Below, one piece after another: positions 1 through 12,261 of a stretch of 64,000 bases of DNA. Origin of the DNA: Mesodorylaimus sp. YZB2_4. Lineage: Eukaryota; Nematoda; Enoplea; Dorylaimida; Dorylaimidae. A program made the position numbers and the translations under genes. The notes beneath the pieces were generated by a model, which saw only the letters and a list, made by a program, of their open reading frames with translations, was not told where the DNA came from and ran no database searches. Within the stretch, counting starts at the first letter, position 1; every line of letters begins with the position of its first letter. Location: positions 87,244 through 151,243 of the forward strand of contig JASANH010000875.1 of NCBI GenBank assembly GCA_030248295.1, written 5' to 3'.

Positions 1-1853
1 GATGCCACAAGTCCTTCGAGTCGTTAAAATTCTTTTCAGGTTCCAAGCCCGCACCCAGTTCGAGAAGTTGCACAGAAGGTAAGGTAGCCAGAGCACTCGT
101 TCAGGAGGCGTCCTTGTTACAAGTTTATTAAACACTACTGTGTGAGCTGTAAATGGTTTTGATTATCGAGGTGAAACTTTGGATTCCAAAAAGTCGACTT
201 CAATACATCAGTGACTCATGCGGATCAATTTGGCCCGTTAGCATGTTCTACGATTTTCCGGCAAATATTTGTAAACGAGCGCCCCTTTTTTTGAATACTG
301 GAGACTAGGGGCGGTGAAACAGGAGCTTTCATTTCAGGGCAGCGGATAGGTTCGCCCTTCACAGATCTGTTTATCTCCCGCTAGTTTATGCAGAAACGCT
401 CCTCCGTTTGTCCTTCCTCAAGCTGATCTGTTAACGGAGGATCGAAGACTTATAGCAGGGCTCTGTTCTCACCTGTGTTTGAGGGATATCAGTCTTGTTT
501 AAATCTTTAAGGATTGAAATGCGGAGAATCAGAAGAGTACCCTGACTTAGTTTCAGAGTTGGCCTTTCCCTAATAAGGCTTCTCTATCTGCGCTGCGTGT
601 CGTATGGATGAAGCATTGAGTTGAAAGTATGGGCGTGGCGGGAGTGAGTTTTTTGGTTCCGCTCCCGCCCACGCCCGCCTGAGCGTCGTATGCTCCCACC
701 CAATCCCGCCCGCGGCTCACCAAAATCACTTTCGCTTACCGCCCGCGACTTTTCCTGCAAGACATTCCCGCTCACTCACACCCGCACTTTAGAAAAACAT
801 GCCCACTCCCGCCCATGAGACAAAAGTCACTCCGACTCCCGCCCGTCCGCAGAGCAAAAGCTATTAAAATCACAGGTACTCTGTCTTAATGCGTAATACC
901 AGCCAAGTAGATAAAACTCACAAGAAATTCAAGGCATAAAAACCAAACTGCCACAAAATCAAGACATTTCAAAGCACTACTTCTTAAAAGTAAAAGGTCA
1001 TCAACATTTTTGGATTCACTTGAGACTGCAGCTTGCATTGTCAAACAGCACAGTTAGACAAAGCACAAATGTGGCGGGAGTATAACGTTTTCGGCGGGAC
1101 CCACACCGCTCCCGCACCCTTGTTGCTTCACTCCCGCTCCCGTCCGTCATTTTTGGAGTCTGCCCCTTCCCGCCGCGGGTCGCATGGACACTCCCGCATT
1201 TGCGACAGCGGCGCACGCCCCTAGAAAGCTCCAATGCGAGAATCTAAAGCAAACATTGAATCTCCTGGTTGGAAACATGTCACTCCCGATAATAAGTCCG
1301 TTGATAAACCCAGCTTCCCAATGGCAATCATCCTTGTCGAACTTTATGTGGGCGTATGAAGTACAAGTGTCCGACATTCTCATCGATGCCACCACCATTA
1401 TTGAGGTGTCCGACTTTCACGTCATTGCCTTCCGCACATGCCATGTCTTTGTCACAGTCCATGACGCTGTTCACGTTTAGTCACTATGGCAATATTGGTA
1501 TGCCTCTCTATTCACTTTAATGACTGGTGTTGGTCTTTGTCCTTTCCGGCTCCCCTCGATGGCTGAAGGAGGGCGAATGAAAGTTACTTTTGTCAAAAGA
1601 AGTTCAGGCGCATGTTTTGTGCTCAAGATCGACAGCATGCCAGCATGGGCCGTTTCATCAGCGTCTCATAGAATAATCAGGCGAGACCTGGCCTGGCAAA
1701 GTCTTGGGTTGATGTTTTACGTGAAAGATTTCGTTTCCCTCAATGTGTATTCAAGGTGTGCTTTACCTAGCTGTACCGATATGAAGTTCTGCAAAGATAT
1801 CTGATCTGTCCTCATTATGCAAACCAAATCATTTTTAGCCCCCCCCTCCAGCA
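1..1853. other. Intergenic, no gene recognised
   Basis: No reading frame here resembles a known protein and none shows a convincing exon pattern. The stretch contains two cytosine-rich low-complexity tracts (listed separately) and otherwise mixed sequence. A pyrimidine-rich stretch ending in AG lies just before the first scramblase start at 1854. Confidence 0.6.
635..1205. repeat. Degenerate CTCCCGCCC-rich tracts
   Basis: Two blocks (about 635-860 and 1075-1205) carry many imperfect copies of CTCCCGCCC or CTCCCGCTC, with the reverse complement GGCGGGAG near 640 and 1073. They are separated by about 210 bases of AT-richer sequence. The copies are scattered with irregular spacing, so this is a low-complexity region and not a neat tandem array. 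Short open frames across it are products of the repeat. Confidence 0.6.
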
Positions 1854-2692
1854 ATGGACATGGCTCAGTATTCAACGTCTCAACCTCAAAATGGTCAGCT
1901 CTATCCCGAAATACAACCAACACAAACCTCTGGCTATCCACAACCGCTCTTTGTATCTCCTGCACCAGAAAATCGAGCACCCATACCACCCGTCATGCCA
2001 GGCCTTGAGCCACTGATAAATGCTCAACAGTTGATTGTTAAACAGAAAAAAGAAATGTTGGAAGTATTTACTGGCTGGGAAGCGAATAATAAATACGAAA
2101 TTTATTCCGAATCTGGTCAACTAGTCTACTTCGCTGTTGAGGATACCAGTGGTTTATCACGCTGCTTTTTCGGTGATGATCGTCCATTTTGCATCCGAAT
2201 TTTTGATGGGCAACGACGTCCACTGGTTGTTTTGACAGCCAATGTGGACTGCTGCACTCAACAAGTCAGCGTACAAGTACCCGAGGGCAATGAAATGGCC
2301 ACCATTTACAAGGAGTTCGCTTTCATGGCGCCATCATTCTTCATCAAGGATAACGCTGGGGCGGTCGCGTTCAAAATAAAATCTCCAATGACAGCTGCTC
2401 TGGGCTCTTTCCGTGATGTGAAATTCGATATTTTAGCAAGTGATCAGAATACGGTGGTTGGTGAGATCTCGAAGAAGTGGGGTGGATTCATCCGCGAGGC
2501 ATTCACCGACGCTGACACATTTGGTGAGATCAAGAGTGGGCGGGTAATTGGTCTACGTTCATGCCTTTCATTTCAGGCATAAGCATTCCAGTCGAAATGG
2601 ACGTCACGTGGAAAGCAGTTCTGTTGGCTGCTTTGTTCCATGTAGATTTTACTTTCTATGAAAAAGCAGCAAACAAAAACCGCCATCATTAA
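1854..2692 (+). CDS. Phospholipid scramblase paralogue 1
   Basis: Predicted phospholipid scramblase, which moves phospholipids between membrane leaflets in a Ca2+-dependent way. Two exons, 1854-2523 and 2577-2692, separated by a 53-base GT..AG intron that splits the Gly codon of the TFG motif; the join gives 261 residues. After a short Pro/Gln-rich N-terminus come the family hallmarks: GLEPL, KQKKEMLEVFTGWE, RPFCIRIFD, the DADTFG Ca2+-binding-like segment near residue 220 and a C-terminal hydrophobic helix (WKAVLLAALFHVDFTFYE). The cysteine cluster seen in vertebrate PLSCR1 is reduced to a CC pair. Position 12 of the Ca2+ segment is Glu, where copies 2 and 4 have Asp. An acceptor-like CTCCAG lies 2 bases before the ATG, so an upstream leader exon or trans-splicing is possible. 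First of four copies on this strand. Confidence 0.93.
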
Positions 2693-2994
2693 CCATGATG
2701 AATGTAGGACAGTCTATCAGAGAAATATGAAAACTGTCAGATATCAGTGATGTATCTAACGATAGCATTAGCTTTAGATTTGTGCGTGCCGTGTGCTGGA
2801 GCCGTATTTTTTGTTGGCCCTTAATGCCTGGCTTATTATCACTGGTGGATGCACTCATCACGCTGCTCCCTACTTACATCTGTCATTCCATGAAGAGTCT
2901 TCTTGCGGATAGATGCAGAGTAGCATAAGGCAAATGCGGTAAGGGGCAGCAGCAAACGCGGTCAGCAGCAGGTAATCTGAAAACTTGTATACGA

Positions 2995-3165
2995 TTGGAC
3001 AAGGGTGGATAGGTTGTGCACCCTGTCAGTGTTCGACAGCCGGCACTGTCTGTTCGTTTAGCTTTCGTCCGTTCACTCACGATGCAGGGCACCTACTGGG
3101 GACGGTACCCTGTCCACTGTCACCCACGGCCTGACGCGCAAGGTCAGCACGTCGGGCCGGTCACC
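2995..3165 (-). mobile_element. Truncated SINE-B-like copy
   Basis: The sequence GTGCACCCTGTCAGTGTT and the following about 150 bases match, with many changes, the tRNA-unrelated body of the element at 34095-34385 (GTGAGCCCTGTCAGTGTT there). The tRNA-like head is missing; it is cut off before the adjoining SINE-A copy. Assigned by eye from shared blocks. Confidence 0.45.
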
Positions 3166-3230
3166 CAGCACGTTGACTCCTGTCACCAGCAATTGAACAT
3201 GGGACGCAACTTGCTACCTTTAAATACCTG

Positions 3231-3392
3231 GGTCGTGGCCTAGCGGGTTAAGGCGTCTGCCTCTCATGCTGGGGCGCACTTCCAGGGGAGGGTTCGACTC
3301 CAGCCTCGGCACAAAATGATTGTCAAATATGTGTTCCTTAGCCATCGAGTGCGCTGTATGGTGCTTGGCTATGGACTGATAGATAAATGACA
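3231..3392 (+). mobile_element. SINE-A copy, tRNA-derived head
   Basis: Head of about 80 bases with a polymerase III A-box-like TAGCGGGTTAAGG and B-box-like GGTTCGACTCC, and a long variable region as in class II (Ser/Leu type) tRNAs. A tRNA-unrelated body follows (GATTGTCAAATATGTGTTCC, then GGTGCTTGGCTATGG). The same head and body recur on the opposite strand at 13321-13479, and the body end at 49326-49371. The shared non-tRNA body argues for a SINE and against a tRNA gene. Confidence 0.75.
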
Positions 3393-4982
3393 TCATAGAA
3401 GGTGCCGCTACAAGCTTTCTTTGGGGATTTGAGTTTGAAGTTGATCGCGCTCGAGACATCATCTATAAAAGTAAGGTGCCCTTCTGTGCAACACTGTAAT
3501 AGTCAAGAATCCATTCGAATTATTCGGGTGTCCGATTTGGAAATTTCTATCCGCAATATATGTGGATCCTGATCTCTTTACATGGATTTCGCTCAACTCC
3601 ATTGTAAATCCATGTGATTTCAAACTGGGATCAACGAGAATTCCTCAAAATTCGTGGACCCATCTGGACTCCGGGCGATAAAGCATTGAATAATGTGAGT
3701 CAGTACTGTTTTCTCGGAATCTACGCAATGTTTGTCCTTACCTGTTCTTGAACCTACCGTTACCCGGTGCCACCACTCAGATGTGTAATGGCCACCTAAG
3801 AAGCCTACTGCGAGTTGAAACACACCACTCAACTTACGCAACAGCTCTGGTACCCGTGAACCAAAGCTGATCCAAAGCGCTCCAACGGTCAGGGGCTATG
3901 CCTTGAGAAAGCCCTTGTCCCAAGCCGTTCGACTGACTGTAAGGGTATCTTGTGTGGATACTAAACGTTAGTCGAGGTTACACGGATAGAAAGGCCAGTG
4001 AGAGAATATGTGAGAAGGTCGCGAGCAGGTCATAGCCAACAGGAAGGGTTAGGCGTCGGTAATGCAAATGAGAGCTGGAGGTGATTGAGTGTGTTGGTAG
4101 GAAGTGTTGGTAGGAAGCGTATCTATCGGCAGTGTGTGGATGAGGAGTAAATGAAAGGCGGTCGCTCCCTTGTTGGCTCACATCTCTTACACGACCACTT
4201 GAAACTGCAACGCCGACTCGGTTCCACACACGTCGCCCCGCTAGTCGCCTCACAAATCGCCTCTCGCCTCGCAACACCGTCTCAATTCACTGCAACCAGT
4301 GAAATACGAGGAGGGCGATTCAACACATTGAAGCGACCAAACCGAACCGAATCCTTTCCACTCAACTCACTAAACTGTACAAGAGAGAAATAATAGTTAG
4401 AACAGTCGTATCTATGAACTTCCCTTCGCTTTGTGAATCTGTTTAATCATCCTGGTAAGAATGAACAATTGATGATGCGATGATTTATTAAAATCGAAAG
4501 TTATCAGAACCAAATTATGCCTAGCAAATATTTCCTTGTGCTGTCGATAGACCAGATTTGTAATATTCATGTTATTTTTCGTACAGTGCTGTAACAACTT
4601 TGTGGCTCAAAGCGGCCGTGATTTTGTTGCGCGCTGATCGTGCCCCTGACAAGGAAGAGCTTAGCGATTGATACTCCACATATACTGTATGTGAGACAGA
4701 TCTACGGCACCGAAGCATTCTTGGAGTGTTGGGGCTGTGCCACTTTCTTCTAGTCTATCGTCTGCGTGTGAAGATATTATGCCTGGCATCATGCTGTATT
4801 GCAAGATTCGCAAATTCTTGGATCTACCTCTCACTGAGGAGAATAAAAAGTGTTCAGGCAACTTTTTTGTGCGAAGTAACAATTTGGTCTTGTAGAACTT
4901 TTCTGCTGAAACGAATTGCAAATTAAAAACTTCCTCTTCGCTGGCTAAAATAAGCAGCCCGATTTGACTATCACAAACATTT

Positions 4983-5025
4983 TAGACTCCTAGACTTTCT
5001 CCTAGACCTCCTAGACTTTCTCTAC
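4983..5025. repeat. Short CCTAGACTTTCT tandem run
   Basis: Three to four imperfect copies of a roughly 12-18 base unit containing CTAGACTTTCTC. Too short to interpret. Confidence 0.5.
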
Positions 5026-6133
5026 CTTTGATGAATACTACTTTCAAGAATATGGCCATAAATATTCGAATTTGGCGCCTCGAATGTTTGTGAGCTTATA
5101 GCACTGAGCGAGATCTCTGCTAAGTGGCGGGAACACTACTTCGCTAATGATGCTGATCTCCACGGTGAAATCCAGAGGAATATACTGTATCTACCCTCGG
5201 AGTGCAATAAGACCTGTATCCGAAAGGACTTGTGTATGACTGGGGCCTGCAGTTTTCAAAATTTTGTCATATGCATGCGAGTAGGAGATTGAAGGCTTGT
5301 CCCTTGCATTCGTTCAGTCTGATGACGTGCCCCCTTCTTGAATCATTTCGGCCAAAACATGCCAAAGGTATGCTTCCCCATTCTGATTGAATCACCTTTC
5401 TGTCTACCTTTACGCCCCAGTATTGTATTCATATACGTGTCCGTCACGCCCTGCAAGCATTGCTAGCTCGAAGAATTAATTGTGGGGCTGATCGTGAGAA
5501 AAGCTCATATTGCTACTTTCGTCTCTTTATCCTTTCTATGGCAGCACCAGGTAAGGCCCAACATGCCTCACCATCAGTCATGACCGAAGTTTTGTCAAGT
5601 TCTCGCTGATACTGTATCTTCATATTGGAAGAGTTTATTGCTCTAATTGGCGGTATCCATCAACTCACATCGTCTCACGTCTGTTACCAGTCAACCAACT
5701 CTTCCAGCAGGCATTCATCATCGCAAGCATTCTTTTATTATCTAATAGTTACCTGGACACCTAATGTACGGCTTATGGGCCTTACAGCTGGTTGCGCTGG
5801 ATATGCCCTCGCGCCAACCGATCGATAAAATAGCAAGAACGTGGTACAAAGGAGGCAAACCTGCCAAACGAGTAGGTAGTACCAGCTCGTTTCAGCCGGT
5901 TTTGCTGAAGGAGACGGCGAGTTCGCACGAGCGTTGTAGATAGACAAGAATCCGTACTGGCATCGTGCGAATGCTGCCTAGATATTGACGCGAATGTTTG
6001 CTCATGCTGCCTTTTTTCTAGTACTTTACGAGTACTCTGATTGTCATCGTAATAATCCTTTTCTCTCTTGCCCCGCCCACTGTGTTGATAAAACAATTCA
6101 TCTTTCAGCTCGGACAGAGATATTACAATAATT

Positions 6134-6928
6134 ATGGCCCAGTATTCAACGCAACCTCAAAACGTCAATTTTTATCCTGGGCCACCAGCACCAGGATATG
6201 GACCGAACCCTGGATATCCTCCCCCCGCCGGCTTTGCGCAACCAACTTTTACCAGCCCTGCTCCAGAATATCGACCACCCATGCCATCAATGGTACCAGG
6301 ACTGGAGCCATTGATATATGCGCAACAGCTGATCGTCAAACAAAAGAAAGAAATGATGGAGATCTTCACGGGGTGGGAAAGGAATAATAAATACGAGATA
6401 TATAGTCAGGCTGGTCAGTTGGTCTATTTCGCAGCAGAAGATACCAGTGAGATGTCACTTTGCTTCTTCGGCGAAGATCGCCCCTTTTGCATACGAATTT
6501 TCGATGGTCAGCGCCGCCAGGCCATTGTTTTACGGGCCAATGTGGACTGTTGCACCCAGCAAGTGTCTGTCGAAGTGCCCGAGGGCAATTTGGTGGCCAC
6601 AATTGAAAAAGAGTTCGCCTTCATGACGCCATCATTCTACATTAAGAACAGCCAAGGCGCAGTCATGTTCAAGATCAAGTCACCTATGTCGGCCGCCTTG
6701 GGTTCATTCGGTGATGTCAAATTCGATATTTTGTCAAGTGATCGGCAAACAGTGGTCGGCCAGATATCCAAGCAATGGGGTGGTTTCTTCCGCGAAGCAC
6801 TCACTGATGCTGATACATTCGGGTTGAGTGTCCCAGTGGATATGGATGTCAGCTGGAAAGCAGTCTTGTTGGCTGCCTTGTTCCATATCGATTTCACTTT
6901 CTACGAAAAAAATAACCGAAATCGATAA
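6134..6928 (+). CDS. Phospholipid scramblase paralogue 2
   Basis: Single exon, 264 residues. It has the same core as the 1854 copy: a Pro/Gly/Tyr-rich N-terminus (GPPAPGYGPNPGYPPP), GLEPL, KQKKEMMEIFTGWERNNKY, RPFCIRIFDGQRR, a CC pair in ANVDCCTQQ, MTPSFYIK, KQWGGFFREA, the DADTFG..P.DMDV Ca2+-binding-like segment and the C-terminal helix. It lacks the intron that copies 1 and 3 carry in the TFG codon. Closest in the window to copy 4. A TTTCAG acceptor ends 25 bases before the ATG, suggesting a 5' leader intron or spliced leader site. The Pro-rich N-terminus is typical of scramblases and may bind SH3 or WW partners (family knowledge). Confidence 0.94.
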   Translation: MAQYSTQPQNVNFYPGPPAPGYGPNPGYPPPAGFAQPTFTSPAPEYRPPMPSMVPGLEPLIYAQQLIVKQKKEMMEIFTGWERNNKYEIYSQAGQLVYFAAEDTSEMSLCFFGEDRPFCIRIFDGQRRQAIVLRANVDCCTQQVSVEVPEGNLVATIEKEFAFMTPSFYIKNSQGAVMFKIKSPMSAALGSFGDVKFDILSSDRQTVVGQISKQWGGFFREALTDADTFGLSVPVDMDVSWKAVLLAALFHIDFTFYEKNNRNR

Positions 6929-8689
6929 TATACAGGACAAAAATTTGAGTAAATTTAGTGCCTCCTGATAACAGAGCGTTGGCACGGCTTATACCTGAAG
7001 TAATTACAGTATCCTGGTATTCTTAGCACAGTATGCAATTGCTGTAATTATGTGCTGTAACTACTTTAGTGCCGTTCTGGTGTTTCGTGTTCATTGTAAA
7101 ATTACTGCAGATTTCAGCGCAACTTGGTGGCATAACCCATTTTTGTCGAGTCTACTTACCTTTATTTGTAAAATGTCATCACGCATTATCATGGATCCAG
7201 ATCAAAAAGAGATGTTCACTGCTTCGAAGTAAAGGTTTATTGCAATTTTTCTTAGCGATATTACAGAAAATAGCACGACCGAATATTGATCGATTTTTTC
7301 TTGTGATATGTTTGCACAATTGTGCATGCATAGTGCTTTATACTAGCTAGGCTGGCCTGGTGTTGGTCAGGGCCTGCCTCTTATAAGCAGTCAGTTCTAT
7401 TGTAGTTTTGCGCCTTGTCGTCCTCTCTGTTCTCTAATATGAAAGCAATTAGCAACATTCTAAATCTTGAAAGATTTAAATTTTTAAACAAAAGACAATT
7501 TTTCAACAAACTTTAGAACTTTTCCAAGAAATCTGTATGGCTGTGAAAAATAACGCTTTTTCACTTCATTTTTTAGGGAGCTTCAAATAACCCAGTTGGG
7601 GTCATGAATCTTCGATAAGGCCCCTAAATTGCAGTAGAGCCTTTCCTTAGTTTGAGAAGATTACTGGACAGTACCCACGTAAATATATCCCAAGATTTTC
7701 CAATGGTTGCGTTATGTCCCTATGCTCAAAGACTCAAAGTACCCCCAGTCCGGCTTATTCGGCGGACACCCATGTACGGCCAATACATAAAATATCTCTT
7801 TGGCTTTTTCTAGTGACCTCGTCCGTTCACGTTGGCTCAGGTTTCGCTTTTCCGTCGAATAGCCCAGATGGTTCAGAAACTTGTTTCCTGTAGGACGGCT
7901 AAGCGTGCTGGCTACTAACGCGACCGCAGACCGATCTTTATCAGGTATGCATAACGGTTCAAATTGGATCCGCAACAGCACTCATTTCGATTTTCCAACT
8001 GATATGAAAACACTGGCATGCTGCTTAATATTACGTGGTTATCGATCGGGGTGACTGCGACTGTAGAGTTCATCAAAACTTACAGCACGCCTTCCTACTG
8101 TTTATTTTCTTGAATATTTGGAGTCAAAAAAGCTCATTAAAAAGCTGTGAGCATGGACTGAAGACACAAGAAGGTTTTAAAATATCATTGGATCTTGGAG
8201 CATTCTCAAGGAATGAAAGGGGCAGATGAGTGGAAACGAAATGATGGTATTTAATGGGTAAGGAAAAGCAAAAAATAGCAGAAGAAAGATGAGGGTAAAA
8301 CGCGCTGTTTCTTTGCTAAAGGACAAAGAACGTCAGTCGTCTCATTGAAGCCTGCTCCTGTGTGGCCGACTAGTAACTGACCATTGCTCGCCTTTCAGCC
8401 CCGCAAACACGCCTTACAATATTCAAACATCATATGCGCGCTCGATATTCAAATCCCTTTTGCTTAGAATCCTCATAATTCGAGACACTGCCATAACTGA
8501 CCCACCAGAGGCGTGGTGTACTGAGCTCGGTATGCGTTGAGGTACTGCACACTGCGGTTCAACCGGGTTTTGCCCTCACGGTGTGAAAACAATAAAAATA
8601 TAAACAGATCCCCTGGCATTTTGCATCAACATCCCACACATTCTCCCCGTCGTCCTAAAAGTGTACGCACTGCTCACTTTTGTGCTGGA

Positions 8690-8850
8690 GCTTTGGCGTG
8701 CCCATACCAACGTGGTGTGCCGCGGTTGTGTGGTGCAGTGCTTTGGCGCTTGTCCCTGAATTGTTTGGTAGCGAGCGCCTAATCTCAGTCAGGGTTTAAT
8801 CCCGACTGAGGTCGGTTTGCAAACCGTGAACCTTCGCTGGGCTTGACCCT
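8690..8850 (+). mobile_element. SINE-B copy
   Basis: The block from GTTTGGTAGCGAGCGCCT through GGTCGGTTTGCAAACCGTG matches the element at 60905-61110 (GGTTTGGTAGTGAGTGCCT ... GGTCGATGCGAACCATA). It contains a degenerate B box (GGTTTAATCCC). Copies are diverged, so borders are approximate. Confidence 0.55.
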
Positions 8851-8954
8851 GCCTGAGGTAGGTGTCGTCTTTTACCGTCGAGAAACTCTGGACGATTGGC
8901 TGAACACCAGGAGCCTTCTAAACCAACCCAACGCAACGTTTGCTCCAAGATGAT

Positions 8955-9115
8955 CTCATCTGGAGACGATATAAGTGTTGTCAAGCTGTCGTGTTGTGAC
9001 CAGCCTGTGAGGCCTAGCCTGGCGACCGAAGTCGACTGCAGCAAGGCAAGTCTTGCGATTACACCTGCGGCTGAAACATCAACGCGAGGGGCTGACGATT
9101 CCAAGCCAGGTTGCT
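8955..9115. repeat. Dispersed repeat C, copy 1
   Basis: About 160 bases align to 26860-27000: ACCGAAGTC, GGCAAGTCT, GAAACATCAACCGAGG-like and CCAGCCAGG blocks occur in the same order. Family unknown. It may be a SINE-like or longer element fragment. Confidence 0.55.
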
Positions 9116-10185
9116 ATGGCCTACCAGGAACGAGGGTCACAGCGTGGCCAGTGTGCCGTTTTTTCAACATCCCTCCTTTTTGCTGGCCTTCCCCTGATAA
9201 CTTATCTAAAGAGTCATCAGGCTCCCATGCACGGCATTGATGCATTGGTGTCCATATCAGCGCGCTCCAAAGTTGAAATCTATAATTCCCAGATCGACGT
9301 ATCACATTTGTCGTTGGTTGGCGGCTACGAAGAGCTCAATCATGTTTCCGACTCCAGGGCTACTTTTTATCCTTTTTCCAAAGTCTCCTGAACACGTAGC
9401 TGATCAAGCGATAAATGAACAATGATCTTGTACTTCATTTTTCTTGTGTTTGAAGTCCCCGTGCACGCCGACTCTGTCATTTTTTGTTTTTCGATTTATG
9501 ATCAATCATTGAATGCTTAGCAACAATCGAAATCTGCCAAGACTTTGTGGCGGTAAATCAGAGATAGAATACTCTCTTCAGTTCAGACCACCCCATTTCA
9601 GTTGGGTACTGGTAGCTGCTATCTCTTTTTATGCTGAATATCAAATTTTAGAGTTCAAAATTAGTTGGCCAAGTTGAACTCGAAAATTTTAGTTTCTATT
9701 TTTTTACTTTTTACGTTTCAGCTTTGAAAGGAACTAAAAAGGGCACGGTGGAAGGCATTCTGAACTGTGGGGAACCAAAAGTTTCTATAGCTCTGAAAAA
9801 TCATATTAGTTGCGAGCGAGCTAGCCTTTTGCGTAGATTTCTTGAACGAAGGTGGAGCCTACTGTATTTGACGTCGCTCAACTTGACTTTTCAGCGGACT
9901 CACACTCAGTGTATTTGAGGAGGTCTTTTGAAAGGGTGGGCAAGGTGGTTTCAGCTTGGGGACTGACCGTGCAGGCTAGCTTAGAGAGGTCTGGTAAATT
10001 TTGTGTATAATTAGTGTGTCCCTTCACCATCAAGTGTGCATGCCTGCCTTCGTTGATGTGCTTATGAGCATGGCGGACTTCGCGGCTATCAGAAAAGCGC
10101 TAGCTAAATTTTCTTCAAACTCTAGACTACCTACTGTGCATGGGAGGTGAAAAATGATTCCTTTTTTAAGCTTGCCAGCGTGCCC

Positions 10186-11093
10186 ATGGATCACCATCCC
10201 AATCGGCCGGTAGAATTTCAACAGCCTGTAGCGCCGGTGCATGGGATGGGGCCAGCTGGTTATCCAGCACCTGGATATGGTCCTGGTCGCTATCCGCCAT
10301 CAAGGTCATTTGGATACGCCCCCTCGGGCTCTCCCCCTCCAATACCGATCGTTAATCGACCACTTTTCACCACCGCACCAGAGAAATACGCTCCAATCCC
10401 AGGAGTGGCGCCTGGTCTCGAGCCGCTTGTGCGAACTCGATTGCTGATGGTGAAGCAGAAAACAGAAGCGCTGGAAATGTTCACGGGGCTTGAAAGAAAT
10501 AACAAATATGAAATATTCAACCAATCTGGTCGTCTTATTTACTACGCTGCCGAGGACACCAGCGAAGCTGCTTTATATTTATTTGGCGAGAATCGTCCAT
10601 TTTGCATCCGAATCTTTGATGAACAACGACGCCAGATCATCGTTCTCAATGCCAATGTCAATTGCTGCACTCAAGAAGTCACAGTGCAAGTGCCAGAAGG
10701 CACTGTGGTGGCTGTGATCGACAGAGACGCAGCCCTGGTCACACCATCATTTTACATAAAGAACACCGCCGGCGCAATCATGTTTAAAATCAAATCACCA
10801 GCAGCAGCAACCTTTGGCTCGTTCCATGACGTGAAATTTGACGTCTTCGCAAACGATCAAAAAACCGTAGTCGGCCAAATATTTAAGCGATTTAGTGGAA
10901 TTGTGCGAGAAAGTTACGGCGACGCTGACACATTCGGTAAGAATCCCTTACGATTAGACCTTTTTCTGTGATGAATTTTACTTCTTTTTAAGGTTTGACT
11001 TTTGCGAACGACATGGAGGCCATGTGGAAAGCGGCTTTGTTGGCTGCGTTGTTTCACATCGATTTCACATTTTATGAAAGGGGTTCAAAATGA
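10186..11093 (+). CDS. Phospholipid scramblase paralogue 3
   Basis: Two exons, 10186-10936 and 10993-11093, with a 56-base intron at exactly the same phase-1 position in the TFG codon as copy 1; 283 residues. Start chosen at MDHHPN, the first ATG of the frame. The N-terminus is Pro/Gly/Tyr-rich, and the core is conserved (GLEPL, FTGLERNNKYEIF, RPFCIRIFDEQRRQIIVL). This is the most diverged copy: the usual GW is GL, MTPSF is VTPSF, and the Ca2+ segment reads DADTFGLTFANDMEA, having lost the Pro and the second acidic pair present in copies 2 and 4. The C-terminal helix (WKAALLAALFHIDFTFYE) is intact. Scramblase identity is clear; whether Ca2+ response is kept is open. Confidence 0.92.
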
Positions 11094-12261
11094 TCTTCGC
11101 GTATTTTTTACGTTCGACACTTAGCTCCAAATCGTGTAAAGAAGTGCACTCCAGAATCGATGGCGGCATATTGAAAAAAAATATGATCCACATTTTAGTG
11201 GGGGGGGGGGGGGGCATCCAAAATTTTTGACCCCCAGCACAAATGTAAAAAATTCTTGATTGCAGGGAATCTCTGAGAAATGAAAATTTCTACTGCTACC
11301 GTAAATAATTTAGATTGCTCTCCTAAATTTTGGCTGCCCCTACAAAACGCGAGTGCTGAATCTGAATTTGATGTCTTTTTCAGTATTCTGGCATCGGTTC
11401 TACAGTGCACTTCTTTCTTTGCAAATTTTTGCAACTGCTTTTAAAGGACGACGCTAAACTCTAGTTTTAGAAGATGAGACACGCAACTTTTTTCTCTAAG
11501 CCGAAACACAGTCGTTTGTTTGAATTTTCTGAAAGCTAGCAAAAGTTGCCATTGCTCGTCAGATACATACTGTACATCCCTCCAATCTGCTGTCTTGGCA
11601 AAAATGAAACTCAATTTCCTGGATTCATTAAGTTACTGAAGTAACATGCTGGCGCGTGATCTAGTTTATGTTCTCTCAAATACTAAAAGCATGAGCACTG
11701 AGTAGGATTCGAACTCGCACCCCTGATGTTTTGTATTAGACAGTCATCACCTGAATCATTATTTCTAAATTATGCTTTCGTTTTTCTTCCGAGTGCATGT
11801 GAGAAGCGGTTACTCGCTTCCAAGGTGGGAAGCTCATAATAATCGTGAGATGACAATTCTGGCAGACCGTGGATGGTATTTTCTGTCTGGCGTTTAGTGT
11901 GAGAGTTGCAAGGATATTTGCGTGGCAGACCCCTAAAAGTCAGAAATACCGCACATCATTCCCATGCGTTTAAGACTGTGTGGTACCTTTCTCGCCCTCT
12001 TCTTGCTATCTACCATTCACTTCCTCTTGCTTGGTTTTGCATCTTACCATGGCTCTTTGTGATAACATATAAAGATAAACCGAGCTGACGATGAGTGTTC
12101 CATTTATCATTCTCATACTCATATAATACTTATCTCTCTAGCAAATACATGCGCTCAAGGAGCGAGAGACACGGCAAAAATATACATTGAAAGCGCAATA
12201 TAGAAATGTCAGAATGAAAACGTGAAAAGCCTCCAAAAACAGTCTCAGCGAGCACAGCATT

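Larger units (their letters stand above)
2693..6133. other. Intergenic with SINE-like copies
   Basis: No coding gene recognised. It holds a truncated SINE-B-like piece (about 2995-3165), a nearly complete SINE-A copy (3231-3392) and a short run of CCTAGACTTTCT units at 4983-5025. The rest shows no structure I can name. Confidence 0.55.
6929..10185. other. Intergenic with repeats
   Basis: No gene recognised. It contains a SINE-B copy (about 8690-8850) and one copy of a dispersed repeat shared with the cytochrome b561 intron (about 8955-9115). Remaining sequence is AT-rich without recognisable features. Confidence 0.55.

Noticed and set aside
1154-1480. Overlapping open frames on both strands near 1.2-1.5 kb
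   Set aside because: They run through low-complexity C/G-rich sequence, show no recognisable motif and have no splice context.
3231-3315. Possible functional tRNA gene at the SINE-A head
   Set aside because: Anticodon and acceptor stems are poor, and the same sequence is followed by the same non-tRNA body at a second site, so it is a SINE head.
11690-11760. tRNA-like sequence on the minus strand (B-box-like GAGTTCGAATCC)
   Set aside because: The T-arm and acceptor stem do not pair and the D arm is not recognisable. At best it is a relic head of another SINE family.
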